Source of the DNA: Diphasiastrum complanatum
Taxonomy: Eukaryota > Streptophyta > Lycopodiopsida > Lycopodiales > Lycopodiaceae
Direction of reading: 5' to 3'
NCBI GenBank assembly: GCA_029204225.1
Contig: CM055097.1
Location: forward strand, 55,531,603-55,595,602
DNA: 64,000 nt
The notes beneath the pieces are model-generated. The model had not been told where the DNA came from. It did not search any database and saw only the letters and a program-made list of their open reading frames with translations. Both the position numbers and the translations under genes were made by a program. How positions within the stretch are numbered: position 1 is the first letter of the stretch; each line of letters starts with the position of its first letter. Below, one piece after another: positions 25,131-38,400 of this stretch.

Positions 25131-25560
25131 TGGGATATTTGTTTGTCTAGCTATTTTAGGGTTACTCATAAGTTGGCAACATCGGTCAGCCAATGTAGCA
25201 AAACGTGAAAAAAAGCCCAAAAAAATCTGAAGGTGCCTTTGGACTGAAGGTAGCGAAAAGGTGAAAAAGACGAAGGTGCCTTAAAAATGATTTCTAAGGT
25301 ATTTTGGCCAGTTGGCCAGTGTGTCGCATTTTTTACTAAGGAGAAAAAAAAGGCAAAAAAGATGAAGGTGCCTTAAAAATGATTTCTAAGGTATTCTGGC
25401 CACTTGGCCAATGTGTCGCATTTTTTGCTAAGGAGTAAAAAAGACGAAAAAGATGAAGGTGCCTAAAAATGATTTCTAAGGTAAAAAAGAAAAGGGAAAA
25501 ATGTGAAGGTCCGAAAATATGAAATCGGCCTTTGGTTTTTCAGGATGCTCATTACTTGAA
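25131..25560. repeat. Tandem repeat array, about 92-bp unit
   Basis: GAAGGTGCCTTAAAAATGA recurs at about 25272, 25364 and 25455 (shortened in the last), with TCTAAGGTATTxTGGCCA and GTGTCGCATTTTTTxCTAAG between. That is about 2.6 copies. Words such as GCCTTAAA and TTTTTTGCAT also occur in the DNA after Copia-4 at 13550-13670. This array may therefore lie in a relative of that LTR. Confidence 0.7.
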
Positions 25561-26458
25561 CGATTTGTTTAAGGCTGAGCATAAGAAATCTAACAATTGA
25601 CTCAAGGAACTGACTGCAAAAGCTATATATGGTCTGGTACAAATCATCGCGTACATAAGAGATCCTATTATTGAATGATAAGAATACTCACACATCTGCT
25701 CCTTCTCTTTGATTGTTTGGGGACACTAGTCCTTTGACATTTTGAGTCCTGGATCCATTGGTGAGAGAGCTAATTTGCAATTCATCAGATTATATCTGAT
25801 TAAGACATTGTGAACGTATCTTTTCTGAGTAATATAAATCAACTTCTGCTTTATGTCTCTTTGGATTTGAATATCTAGACAGTAATGAGCTTCGTTCAAA
25901 TGTCGAATTCGGAAGATAGCATTGTCTTAGCTTCTTTTATCAGATCGATATTGTTGCTGAAAAGCATTGTGTCATCCACATACAAAGTGATAATAATAAA
26001 TAAATGTTGCACTAACTTGAGGTAGACATTCGAATCTGAAGAGCTTGGTCTGTAGCCATGATCAATAAGGAAGGTATTGATCCTTTGAAACCATGCTCGA
26101 GCAAATTGCTTCAAGCCATAAAGTGCTTTATGGAGTTTACACACATGATTGTGTTTACCTTTGATTTTGTAACCTTTAGGTTGCACCATATAAATGTCCT
26201 CTTCGATAACTCCATTAAAATATGATGCATGTCCATCCATTTGATGTATTTCCAAATCTGCTGCAGTAGCAAATGAAAATAGAAGTCAAATAGAAGAATG
26301 TTTAACTACTGGACTGAAGATCTCAGTGTAGTTGATGTTGTGTACATGAGAGAATCCTTTGGCAACAAGTCGAGCCTTTCTTCGATCGATACTTCCATCT
26401 GCCGTCTATCTGATTTAAACAACTATTTGCAATCAACTACATTTTTGCTGGCAGGTAA
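25561..26458 (-). pseudogene. Decayed Ty1/copia reverse transcriptase fragment (Copia-4 family)
   Basis: The minus-strand ORF 26255-25896 encodes EIHQMDGHASYFNGVIEED, KLHKALYGLKQFARAWFQR and TLYVDDTMLFSNN. It is close to the plus-strand copy at 12380-12720. The usual Asp-Val-x-x-A motif reads DGHAS. Earlier RT text (12197-12300 equivalent) lies at about 26440-26300 with stops. The fragment is cut at 26458 by insertion of LTR2-C and its copia. Confidence 0.85.
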
Positions 26459-26714
26459 TGTGAAAGATTTCAACTAGTTTTGCTTTTTTTGTCATATTTG
26501 TATATTTGGCAATTGAGGCCAATTTTCATATTAGACTTGGAGTTTGACTTTTCAAAGTTATATTAGCCTAAAAGCATTTGAATAAACACTTTTGAAAAGT
26601 GTGAGAAACTATAGAACACGAGTTTTAGAAATTCAAGTTTGAATTAGAACCTCATTAATGCTAGGTTTTTCATTATGGAGGGCAACCAAAGTTCAAAGTT
26701 AGGTTTGAACCCGC

Positions 26715-26722
26715 TATAAAAG
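26715..26722 (+). promoter_or_regulatory. TATA box of LTR2-C
   Basis: TATAAAAG lies in the LTR at the expected distance (about 30 bp) before the pyrimidine tract that probably holds the transcription start. The same arrangement exists on the other strand in LTR2-A. Confidence 0.7.
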
Positions 26723-26745
26723 GATGTAACTTGTGGGAAAAGAAG

Positions 26746-26864
<119 letters not shown>

Positions 26865-27181
26865 TTCATGCTTATACATGGTTCTCTTTGGGTTCTACTA
26901 TCCATTGGTGCACTATATTGGTGATATCTTGCAATTTTGTGTAGAATGCTTATTTTATGCCATTTTCGGATCCACACTTGTGAAATATAGTACCTTACTA
27001 TTTTTGTATGGAAAACAGTTTCATCATATCTTGTGTTTGATGTTTAATCAGGTTCTTAGTGAGTTTCATCTCTTTCATTAAGTAGATGTTGATTTTTCTA
27101 CATTGGCAAGATAGCTAGATTTGATCTATTTCTAACCCAAGATCATTTTATGGATTTGGAATTGGTCTAAAATTCTTCACA

Positions 27182-29567
27182 TGGTATCAAAGCTTCTGCT
27201 GCAGGTTGTGAAAGGATCAAGTACATCTATCAAGAATTTGGAGAAGATATCAATTCTAGAGCATGCTAGATTGATTTCTATCAAAAAATCGAGTTTCTTG
27301 CATATGTAGATTGGATCTTTTGTAGATCAAAACTCATTTTAGGTCATAGAACTTGATGAATTCTGATTTCACACCACACTTACTGGAAATAGCCAAATTT
27401 GGACGCATTAGATAGGTCTCACTTGAGGCTACAAGATTGCATATCAAGTCTTAGGCCATTGCATGTAGAATTTGAAATAATCAATTTTTTGTGATTTTTT
27501 TAAAATCCTAATTTTGATTGGATCTCTATATTGTGAGGTTATTGAACTTCATTTGAGGGTGTTTCAATGTTAGTAAGTGACAAGAGTCATTAGATTGAGG
27601 ATAGATCAAGATTTCTAAATTCTATGTGTTGATTTGCTAGGTATAAGTGCTAGAAGAGAATTGAGAGGTTCCATATCTCTGTGATTTCTTTTTGGAAACA
27701 TTTGTTGTATTTCAAAAGAGTGCTTTGTGCATTGGAATAGTTTGAAAGAGAAGGATCAGTCCATTGAAACATGGCTACATCAAGTGGATACATGCTAGAA
27801 GACAATGATAGGCTTACCTCAAGCAACTATTCATTGTGAAAAGTGAGGATGGAATCACTCCTTGAGATGAATGATGTTGTTGTAGGTTTGGAGGAGAGGC
27901 CAGCAACGCAACAAGAACAAATGAGGTATGACAAGAGGGCCAAAAGAGCTCTACACGTGATCAAGATGAATGTTACCAATGAACTTCTCAAGGATGTTGG
28001 TAAGAGTACTTCATCAAAGGACTCTTGGATTCATTAAAGAAGCTTTATGAATCCAAGTATACTTCTAGAGTGTTGACTCTAAGAAGGCAAATCTTTCAAT
28101 GTTTTCAAAAGAATAAAGAAAGTCCTAAGATTTTTGTTTTCAGAGTGAAGGATTTGAATGATGAGTTAGCTTGCATTGATGAGAGCATTAAGAAAGGAGA
28201 GAGCTTGTTCAAGTTATTCTTAATGGTTTGTTGGATGCTCATGCTAACATTGTAAAAAGTCTTGTGATTCAAAAGACTTTGCCAAGTTTGATTGATCTTC
28301 AACAGATCTTAATCAATGAAGAATATAGGCTTCAAGCAAGAGGTGGATCTTCATCAACATCTCAAGTTGGAGAGGAGGCTATGGTCATCAAGGGCAAATC
28401 TAAGGGCAAAAGCAAAAGTAAGTAGTCTAAAGGGCAAGATCAAGGGGAGGCTTCTTCAAATAGAAAAAGGAAAGATAGTTCAAAGCTCAAGTGCTTCTAT
28501 TGTGGCATCAAAGGACACTTTGCAAGTGAGTGCTACAAGTAGAAGAGAGATCAAGGAGACAAACAAGGTAATCTTACTCATGATGAAGATAATTTGGATG
28601 TTTAAGATTCAAATGATGATGCTTTTGTGATGTCTTCATGTATGCTTGCTAATGATGGAGATCTAGATCCATGGTGGATTAATAGTGGAGCAAGTTCACA
28701 CATGACTTTTCACAAAGAGTACTTCAATTCTTTGTTGGCATATGAAGATGACAATAAGGTGATCTACACGGCCAATGATGGTGAGTGTGCAATCAAAGGG
28801 ATTGGCACAATTCCTATTTCTCTCTCTACAAATAGAAATGTTTATTTGAAGGATGTTTAATTCATACCTTCCATTACCAAGAATTTACTTAGTGTGAGTC
28901 AATTGCTAAGTCAAAGTTACAAAGTTGAGTTTGATGGAGATGCTTTCATTATCAAAAGGAAGGATATCTTGATTGCAAAAGGTAAACGACAAGGAAAGTT
29001 GTTCAAACTAGATGCATGTGTTATTGCTAACCAAGTTGGATTTGTGGCAAGTGAGCAAATACCTATTCAAGAGGTTTGGCTTAAAAGAATGGGGCACCTT
29101 ATGCTAGATCTACAAAGCCTTTTCAAATTGTACATTCGGATATTCATGGAATTACTACAATTACCAATAGTGGAGCTAATATATGTAACTTTGATTGATG
29201 ATTTTGGTAGATTTTGTTGGATCTATCTACTAAAGAACAAGGACGAAGTGTATGATGTCTTTGTTAAGTTCAAGAATGCAAGGGAGAACCAATTTTCCAC
29301 AAGGATCAAGTGCTTAAGGAGTGACAATGGTGGAGAGTTCATATCTACCGAGTTCAAGGCCTTTTGTGATGAGCATGGGATCAAGAAGGAGTATACAACA
29401 CCGAGGACTCTACAACAAAATGGAGTGGCCGAGAGGAAGAATAGGACTTTATGTGAAAGTGCCAAAGCCATGAGATTAAGTGCTAACCTTGAAAAGCCAT
29501 TTTGGGATCAAGCTTTGTTGTGTGCGAATTTCTTGTGCCCTAGGTGGCCAAGTTCTATTTTGGACCA
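27182..29567 (+). pseudogene. Truncated Ty1/copia Copia-2C: leader, gag, protease, integrase
   Basis: The primer site TGGTATCAAAGC (27182-27193, one change from the usual site) follows LTR2-C. Gag starts with ATG at 27771 (MATSSGYMLEDNDRLTSSNYS) and has an in-frame stop where Trp is expected. A CCHC knuckle (CFYCGIKGHFASEC) lies at about 28490-28535. Protease WWINSGASSHMTF (28675 on) has Asn for the catalytic Asp. Integrase follows: SDNGGEF and LQQNGVAERKNRTL lie at 29320-29450, but the segment between the zinc site and the core is deleted. It ends at about 29567 at a junction with element E. Confidence 0.85.
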
Positions 29568-32118
29568 TTACCATCTAGCATAAGGAAGTTCTTTAGACTT
29601 TGCATAAGATCTACCAATCTTATTGATGCTAGGAATTGACTTTTGAAAGTTGAGAGAACCACCAACATCCATTTCATTCCTCTTGTTAGACATAACAAAT
29701 GCATCAAGCTTGTAAAGGCTACCTTGTCTATTGCCCCTAGCAATCAAGACATCTCCCTTAGTAATGAAGCAAACATCCCCAACAAACTTTGCCTTGTATC
29801 CTTTTTTTTTACATTTGACCAACACTTAGCAAATTCCTTGAAAGTGAGGGAATGTAAAGAACACCATCAAGCCTTACATTCCTATTAGTAGAAAGGCAAA
29901 TAGGAATTGATCCAATACCTTTGATCATACACTCACCACCATTTGGCATGTGAACGACTTTCTTGGTTCCAACATAAGAGATCAAAGAAGTAAAGAACTC
30001 CTTGTGACTAGTCATGTGTGAACTAGATCCACTATCTATCCACCATGAATCCTTGTCACTTCCACTTGACATTAGACTTGAAGAACACATCATGAGAGAA
30101 TCACAAGAATCTAGATCCTCATTAGAAGTACAAAAGTTGTTTTGCTTGCTACCTTCATTACTTTGCTTCTTATGACATTCATTTGCAAAATGACCTTTTA
30201 TCCCACAATAAAAGCACTTGAACTTTGACTTGTCTTTCTTTCTAAAAGAAGTAGAAGAGGAGGAGGAAGAGTGATCATCATGATCCGAGTTACCACCTTT
30301 GGACCATTTCCCTTTGCCTTTACCTTTGCCTTTGACTTTGCCTTTTGTGAAGAAAGCCTCTTCACCTCCACCTTGCAAGGATGCACCATCAAGCTTTGAT
30401 TGCAACCTATGTTCTTCAGCCAATAAAGTAAACCACACTTGGCAAGACTCTTTGAATGGCAAAACTTTGCACAAGGTTAGCATGTTCATCTAGCAAACCA
30501 TTCAACATAACCTGGACTATTTCACCATCTTTTATGCTTTCATCAATGCATGCTAGATTATCACTTAAAGACTTAACCCTCAAGACAAATGTATGAGCAC
30601 TTTCACCCTCTCTTTGTCTACTAGAAAATATTTGCCTCCTTAGGGTCAATACCCTAGATGTGGATTTTGATTCAAAGAGCTTCTTCAAGGCATTCCATGC
30701 CTCACTTGCACTTTGACTATTACCAACTTCCTTGAGAAGTTCATTGGTAACATTTATTTTAATGATATGAAGAGCCCTTTTGGCCTTCTTATCAAACCTT
30801 TGTTGCTCTTGAACTGTGGGTGGTCTCTCTTCAGTTTTTGCAACTATGTCCATGAGTTCATTCAACTCAAGTAAGGATTCCATCCTCACTTTCCAGGTAG
30901 AGTAGTTTGATGAACTCAACCTATCATTAGTTTCTAACATGATCCCACCATTGGAAGCCATGAATATAATGATTCTTCAAATTTTAGGCTCTGTCCTAAT
31001 GCTCTAGCACTCACTTTCCTCTCAACAAATGATGGATAAGGAGATCTCAAAAGAACTAGGACCCTAAAACACTCCTATCTTGAACCTGGCTGGTTTCCAA
31101 GCATAGAAAGGAAGATTGAAACACATGCAACACTTTGCACACACTAATAATGGATTACAAACTCAAACCAGCTTGAACACACTCTTGCTTAAGCTCTCAA
31201 ACTTTCTAGCAAGTGACCAAATCAAGTTATGGTATGAAGAGTTACTTGCATTCTTAGAAAATACACAAGACTAGGCTGCCAAGAATACCTAGAATTGAAC
31301 AAACTTGATCAACATATGATCAACACACTAAGATATCGATTCAACCTGTAAAACCACATGTAAACCACACTTCTAAAATTTTATAAACTCCAGTAAATGA
31401 TAAATACAAGATTTAGAGGTGAATGAAAGAGCACACTTAGTGAATCACAAGACTAGCTTCACTAGCTTGTCAAATCTTGGTGTTTAGATGTAGATCTAAG
31501 ATCACTTCTCATGAGAATGTTCCTCAGCCTGTTAATAACCTGAAAACACATTTGCATAATGGTTAAAACCTTCCAGCAAATGCTCCAATCAAATTACATA
31601 AGGAGAGTTATTTACATGCTCAACAAAGTACACCAAAATTTATGCAAAAGATTGTTGACAATCTCTTCACCCAAAAGGGGATCTTTCATCCAAGTGGGAG
31701 CTTTGCTCAGCCTTTTGGAGAAATACAAAATAACTCAAAGAGTATTTGTCATCCACTTAAGGAGAATGTTCATCCACTTAAAGAGAGTGTTCATCCACAA
31801 AGGAGAGTGTTCATCCACAGAATTGGAGATTGTCAACAATACATTGAACTAAACATTGTTAGTATTGAATATGCACAAGCCTCACAATCAACAAATGATT
31901 AGGTGCTATGATTTGATCCAAAATAGCTTCTTCTCAGCCTATGATCTTCAATAGACCTGAAATATGCTTTTGATCCACAAGTTCAACTCACAAAACAAAG
32001 GTTAGTAAGATTTGATCAACAGTGCAATGCATAATCAAGCTAGAACTTGATCAAACATCCAAATATCACCATAAATGGAAATCTTACTAGGAATAATAGC
32101 CAACTAGCTTTGATACCA
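29568..32118 (-). pseudogene. Element E, 5' half: primer site, leader, gag and protease
   Basis: Read on the minus strand. The primer site lies at 32118-32107 (TGGTATCAAAGC). A leader follows with a CATCCACTTAAGGAG repeat array (31680-31815). Gag starts at 30961 with MASNGGIMLETNDRLSSSNY, very close to Copia-1 Gag. A frame change occurs near 30425-30490. The CCHC knuckle CFYCGIKGHFANECHKK lies at about 30230-30180 and the protease motif SWWIDSGSSSHMTS at about 30045-30005. After KLDAFVMSN the protein no longer matches copia pol and ends KSKELPYARW. Integrase, RT and RNase H are absent. This looks like a Gag-protease derivative of Copia-1, or an element broken at 29568. Confidence 0.8.
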
Positions 32119-32772
32119 TGTGAAAAAAGTGGATGTTGAATGGATCCAAACTCCCAAAATACTTGGCTAAGATCTTTGCACAACAAGCTACAAAAGTTAG
32201 AAATGGCAAAGCATCCTAATGCTACCTTTGATACACATGAACTTGACAAAGCATTCAAGAGACAAAAGAAACTAATAAAAGGTACTGATGGCGGCCAAAA
32301 ACAACATCATACCAGCCCTACAACAACAGCCTACCACTTTTGAAAACCTCTTAAGATCATACACAAAAGCTTGAAGACAATACACAAAGCAATGCTCTCA
32401 ATGGAGGAAGAAACTCTGACAATAATCTAGTGATCTCTCTCAACAATACAATAAGTTTCTCCAGCCTGTTCTCCACAAATTTTAGCCTAATATAGGTGAG
32501 AGAGATGACTTTCTCTCCTCTCTCTAGAACTTAGGACCCAAATTTAGGGCACCAGTAGTCTAAAATAGCCAATTTTGGCCTATATGTCTAAATAACATGA
32601 TTTTGGTGTCATTTCGAAGGTCCTGAAGTTTGAGACTTCTTCAACATGAAATATATACTAAATAAAGGTATCTAGGCCTCTTTCACACGTGTGAAATGTT
32701 AGATCCAAAACTATGTACAAAAATTGCCAATTTAGGCCTCAAACTAGCTAGGAAATGTTGACAATTTTCACA
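32119..32772 (-). repeat. Element E 5' LTR
   Basis: It runs TGTGAAAA...TTTTCACA, 654 bp, related to but distinct from the Copia-1 LTR, and about 97 percent alike to 43012-43656 by eye. TTTCACACGTGTGAAA lies at 32681-32696. It is followed by AAGGA (32773-32777), one half of a target duplication whose partner is at 43657-43661. Confidence 0.85.
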
Positions 32773-32926
32773 AAGGACACTTTGCAAGTGAGTGCTACAA
32801 GAAGAAGAGAGATCAAGGAGACAAGCAAGGTAATCTTACTCTTGATGAGGATGGTTTGGATGTTCAAGATGCAAATGATGATGCTTTTGTGATGTCTTCA
32901 TGTATGCTTGTTAATGATGGAGATCC
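32773..32926 (+). pseudogene. Copia gag fragment (zinc knuckle to before protease)
   Basis: The plus strand reads KGHFASECYKKKRDQGDKQ then NDDAFVMSSCMLVNDGD, the second half of a CCHC knuckle and the text before the protease. It starts exactly where the minus-strand gag at 43657 stops, and the two share AAGGA. They were one gene before element E inserted and a rearrangement moved them apart. At about 32926 it joins LTR2-D through a GATCCAAACACC microhomology. Confidence 0.85.
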
Positions 32927-33456
32927 AAACACCAATAGAACTTGATCAAACTTGAATGAAATGATTATGTATTGTTGATGTCCGTACAAAACCAGCAAGC
33001 TACTATATTTCACACGTGTGGATCCAAAAATAACAAATATAGATCATTCTACACATATAATTGCAAGCAATCACCAAGATAGTGCACCAATGGATAGTAG
33101 AACCCAAGAGAACCATGTATAAGCATGAAATGAGATAGAGAAGAGAGAAGATGGCTCTCTCCACGAGTTACATCCTTTTATAGCAAGTCCAAACCCTATT
33201 TGGGCACTTGGCTTTCCCACCAAAATGCTAACCCTACTAATTTTGGGTCTAGAATTCAATGTATCCAACTATTCAAATTGAATCTACTCAAACTCGCATT
33301 CTAACTTTCCCACAGTTTTAAAAAGTGTTTATTCAAATGAAATTTAGACTAATGAACTTTGAAAAGTCAACCTTTAAGTCTAAAACAAGTTTTGGCCTCA
33401 ATATGCCAAATATGAAAATATTGCAAAATGTGATGAAACTAGCTGAATCTTTCACA
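32927..33456 (-). repeat. LTR2 copy D (partial)
   Basis: It matches the inner and 3' part of LTR2 and ends TTTCACA at 33456, followed by CCCCCTCTTC, the complement of a polypurine tract. It has TTCACACGTGTGGATCC near 33008, TATAAAAG on the minus strand (about 33182-33175) and a short GA-rich patch instead of a long microsatellite. The first part of the LTR is missing. Confidence 0.8.
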
Positions 33457-34350
33457 CCCCCTCTTCAACTAGTTTTAGCATAGACTTCGATAATACTCCA
33501 AGTGAAGTCCTATGCTTCATGAAAAAGTCTTTTCCCAATGCTTTGGTGAAGATGACCAAAACTAGTCAAGCTAGAATTGTGAATTTTTAACACTATCATC
33601 AAGAGTAATGTTGACATAGCATGTGCATCCAAAGGTTCTTAGAAAGTTGACACTCGGCCTCCTCTTGAATAACATCTCAAAAGGTGTCCTTCAATCCAAA
33701 ATAGCACTCGACCACCTATTGCACAAGAAATTGGCACACAACAAAGCTTGATTCCAAAATGGTTTGTCAAGATTAGCACTTAACCTCATAGCTTTAGCAC
33801 TTTCACAGAAAGTCCTATTCCTCCTTTCAGCCACTCCATTTTGTTGTGGGGTCCTTGATGTTGTATACTCACTCTTGATCCCATGCTTATCACAAAAGGC
33901 CTTGAACTTGTTAGATATGTACTCACCACCATTGTCACCTCTCAAGCACTTGATCTTTGTGAAAAATTGGTTTTCCCTTGCATTCTTGAACTTGACAAAG
34001 ACATCATACACTTCATCCTTGCTCTTTAGTAGATAGATCCAACAAAATCTACTAAAATCATCAATGAATGTTACATACATCTTAGCTCCACTGTTGCTAA
34101 TTGTAGTAAATCCATGAATATCTGAATGTACAAGTTGAAAAGGCTTTGTAGATCTAGAAATAGATCTAGTATAAGGTAGTCTATGTGACTTAGACAAAGC
34201 ACAAGACTCACAAATATGCTTGACATTACTTAAGGAACTTGGAAGACCAATCACAACCTTCTTCCTTGCCATTACCTCCAATGACTTGAAGTTGAGGTGT
34301 CCCATCCTTTTGTGCCAAACCTCTTGAATAGAAATTTGCTCCCTTGCTAT
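33457..34350 (-). pseudogene. Ty1/copia integrase fragment (Copia-2D)
   Basis: The minus-strand ORF 34305-33691 gives a nearly whole integrase: RMGHLNFKSLEVMARKK, CESCALSKSHRLPYTRS, LVHSDIHGF, FIDDFSRFCWIYLLKSKDEV, GDNGGEYISNKF and RTPQQNGVAERRNRTFCES. The catalytic DDE residues are present. RT and RNase H are deleted, since it runs straight to the polypurine tract and LTR2-D. On its other side it ends at about 34350 where gypsy LTR-like DNA begins. Confidence 0.88.
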
Positions 34351-35354
34351 TAAATATACCTTTCATGTAATAATTGAACTTTCAGTCTAATTGTTAACTA
34401 GACCCTTTCGCGGGAGCGATGCACCTATTGTTTAAGAGGTGTGCTTGTTCGTCCCGTAAAACATATATTGATCTCACACTTCAGTCTCGAGCATCGAGAG
34501 AGAAGAGTTTATGCATAAGTAAGAGATTGAAGAAGTGAATAGAGTTCTGTGAGTTATTCTCTCTTATCTTTGTTCTCCGCACTGTTGAGTGTGAGTGATC
34601 TTGAGTCTGCTAACAATCTCTAACGCATTACATGAATTACTCTCTGATCAGACAAACTCTCTAGTGCATTACAGTCATTTGTTGTGTATCTGTAAAGCAT
34701 GCTCTAAAGAACTATCTTTAAACTATCTTATTCGTTTGTCACGAATACTTTCTTTTTGGCACTCGAATAATGACTATCTTTGGTACAGTCTAGCACGATC
34801 ATTGAATAAAGTTGTATGTATACGTATGAGATGACAGTCCCTGTTTGAGGAATTGAGTCTTTGATCTGTTTTTCTGATTGGCATTGACATAAGTTTCTAA
34901 CGTGCTCTAAACCATTCGTATTCTTTAACCATTAATTTGGACTTTAGTTGTTGAGGACTTCTGTCTAGAAATGAACAGTTTGCGAACACGATTAATTAAT
35001 TGTCTGTACAATCGCGAATACATTGAACATTTCTCGACTCTCTGTTGACACCTTAATCAACCAGAGTGTAGTCTTGTTGTACTACTATGATAACATCTCA
35101 TCTGTCGAACGCGTTTCATTCGATTCGATAGAGGCCAGATTGTTGTTCTAAATATTATCAACACCACACACCCAAATATAAGTAATATTGGTTACTTTTT
35201 AATGTCTGTCAACAACTAGAATAACACTCGACACCACTTGTCATAAATTGTACCAAAAACATAACTTTCTAACATTGTCCTCTGTGGGAACGACACTATT
35301 TGCTACAAAAATCTATATTAACCTTGTTGGTATAGTACGACATATACCAATTTT
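34351..35354 (+). repeat. Gypsy 5' LTR-like DNA
   Basis: About 1 kb without a gene, directly before a primer site typical of large plant gypsy elements. The right end (...ACATATACCAATTTT) and the primer site place the LTR boundary near 35350. The left end is set only by the junction with copia at about 34350. The partner 3' LTR is not in the window. Confidence 0.6.
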
Positions 35355-35372
35355 TGGCGTCGTTGCCGAGGA
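35355..35372 (+). other. Gypsy primer binding site
   Basis: TGGCGTCGTTGCCGAGGA differs slightly from the TGGCGCCGTTGCCGGGGA site of Athila/Tat-type plant gypsy elements, which pairs with tRNA-Asp as usually described. It lies just before the gag ORF. Confidence 0.75.
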
Positions 35373-35424
35373 TAGTTTAGGAAAATTATAAGCAATCTGA
35401 CAAATCCATCTCCATCTCTAGTGT

Positions 35425-38400
35425 ATGTCAGATAGAGAATCCAGATTAGAACGATACCGTAAGCTTAGAGAAGAATTTTTACAAAGACAAAGTGAGAATA
35501 CTAGTCGAAGAAATCTAGATGAAATCACTGCTCAGTTGCTTGAACTCTTAATTAGCTTCGGTATGGAGGGTCCTGCTACATATTTCACTTCTATATCAAA
35601 AATTAAATACGATTATTTTAAAGGGACTTCTTTCGACGATGCAGATAGCTATGTCTCACAACTCGAGCCAATCGCTAATGCAAATAACGAAGGTACTAAC
35701 GTAGACAAACTACAAATCTTCCCTGGTCTGAAATGTGGTGTATGAAATGTGAAACTTCAGGACACACTAAGGAAGACTGCACCACTGTGAATGTCAAATA
35801 TATTGAAAATCCTACCCAGGAAGTACTTTTTTATTTTCAAAATGATTCAACTACTAACTATGTTCAGGGTACTGCAGCATCACCCTAGCAGGATAGACCC
35901 AAGTTCGCACCAAAAAGACATAATCCTCCTGAATTTGTTGGACCAGCGAAGTCTCAAACCGTGACTAAACCAGTGTCGGACAACTGCTATAACTATGGAG
36001 AGCCGGGACATTTTTCATCTGCCGCAAAAGCTGATTGGTTATGTACCGTTATGCTCGAACTGCAGAGAGCCTGGCCACAAGTATCCTGACTACCCTCAGC
36101 CGCAGAAACCGCAACCCAAATATCAGTCTGTAGCAACACCAGCTGCTGCAGACTCGAAAGCAAAAGCTTCGACTGATGTTGTTGTGTAGAGAATTGACGT
36201 TATTGAAGAAAAATTGGCGAAGACAAAAGATTAGTCCTGGCCAAGTGACGTGGAGAAGATATTCAAAGTCACAACAAGAAGCAAAAGCTCCTCAAAACTT
36301 GATCAGAAATCTTCAACGAGGCGCAGAAAATCCTCGAAGAAGAAATCTTCTAGCAAGACGACGAATAAATCTACGACTAAAGAAGATCTCAAAGATGACC
36401 CTGACTATGACCGGGATGCTGCGAAGTTATTTGCAAAAGATATCTCAGCAGAGGCGAAAGAGATTATCAACGATGAACTTCAGTCAGCTGCTGCAGAGAA
36501 GGTGGTCACTTTCGAGGAAGGGGACGACGAAATCACGAAGACGAAATTGTCTAGTGCTATTATTGATAAGCGAATCTCAAAATCGAAGACAAAAGACTAT
36601 GACATCGTGACTGATATTGGATCACTTTGTCCGAATATTGCTTTTGAGCAGCTGCTGGCATATAACACTTATTACAGAAAGCAACTGAAAGGTCTTTCTG
36701 CATCGAAAAAGAAGAAAAAAGTTTCTTTGCCAAATGTCGTGTTCTGTCTATTGATTTAGGTGATCTCGGTGCACCTGAAATTGATATTACCATTGCGTAA
36801 TGCCTGATTGAAAAAGTGCCAATTGACTCTGGTTCCAGCGTGGACATAATAATAGACGACACGGTCATGCTTTGGGGCTGACTGACATTCAACTGACACA
36901 ACAAAACATCAAGCTAGCTAGTTCGACATGACAAAAACTTGTTGGAGAACTGAAGGATGTCACTGTTTACATTCAAGCCAAGCCATTCACGATGAATCAA
37001 ACCACTCGGTTTGTCATCCTTCTCTGTGCTGATTGGACGACCCTGACTTTATCAATCAAACGCAAGAGAGTTAAGATTTCAGACTGGTGAGACCAATAAT
37101 AGAGGTAAGCCAGTAGAACAAATAATTACCTGGAGTCGTGACAAATATGAAGGTGAAACTCCTTTGTCTGACACCAGTTTTACATCAGAGGAATCTTTTT
37201 ATGTCTTAAATGTTTTTTCTAACGCATCTGACATTGAAGTTCAATATTTTGAATGTTATGAGAATGCTGACGAAGAAGAATTTTTTGATGCCTGCAACAC
37301 TGAAGCGAATGTTTCGTATGAAGAAATTAATGTTGCAGACACGAACTCGAAAGAGTCTGACAATTCGAGTGACGAATTTGAACACAAATTTGGTAACAAG
37401 AACTAGGTTGACGACAAAAAAACATCTATGGAGCCAACCATGCACGAAATTCATGGCCATACCAAGGCCAGTATGACAGAAGGTATCATATTACCAGATT
37501 CTACTGAACTAAATGAACTTGCACCTGACAAATTTGTGCATGTTTCAAAGTCACTTGGAGAATCAGAGTTAGCGGAATTCACTAAACTATTGAAGGAGTC
37601 TCAAGATGTTTTTTTTTTGTCGCTCGATGATTTGAAGGGTATACCTATAGAATTCGGAGAGCACCGTATTGATCTTAAGGAAGATGTTGTACATGTTCAA
37701 CAGAGACAGTATCGTCTCAATCCTAAGTACTCTCTCATGATTAAGGACGAACTCAACAAACGCCTTAAGGTAGGTATAATCTATCCCATTTTAAGCAGTG
37801 AATGGGTTTCACCCATTGTTGTCGTCCCAAAGAAGAAGACTGGCAAAATACGAATATGCCAAGATTTCCGCAAACTCAATGCTGCCACAAGGAAGGATCA
37901 TCATCCTCTGCCCTTCACTGATTCCATCTTAGATCAGGTTGCTGGTCAGGAGCGTTATAGTTTCTGTGACGGTTTTTCTGGTTATAATCAGGTTGGAGTG
38001 CAGAAGGAGGATCGTCCAAAGACTACATTCACTATGGATTGGGGGCACTTATGCCTACAACAAAATGCCCTTTGGTCTTTGTAATGCTCCAACGACTTTT
38101 CAGCGAATCATGATGTTAATTTTCACTGCCTTCCTAAGAACTTTTCTCGAAATATTTATTGATGATTTCTGTGTATATAGTGATATAAAGACACACCTGC
38201 AGAAGTTGAAATTAACATTGCAACGGTGTAGAGATACTTGTTTATCCCTTCATCCAGAGAAATGTTTTTTCGGTATGAAAGAAGGGATATTACTCGGACA
38301 CAAAATATCTAATAGAGGAATAGAAGTCGACAAAGATAAAGTCGAGCTTATAAAGAATCTCCAGATACCAACCAATTTACGTGAACTAAGAGCTTTCTTA

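Noticed and set aside
25131-25560. CRISPR-like array
   Set aside because: Units are contiguous tandem copies without spacers and the genome is eukaryotic.
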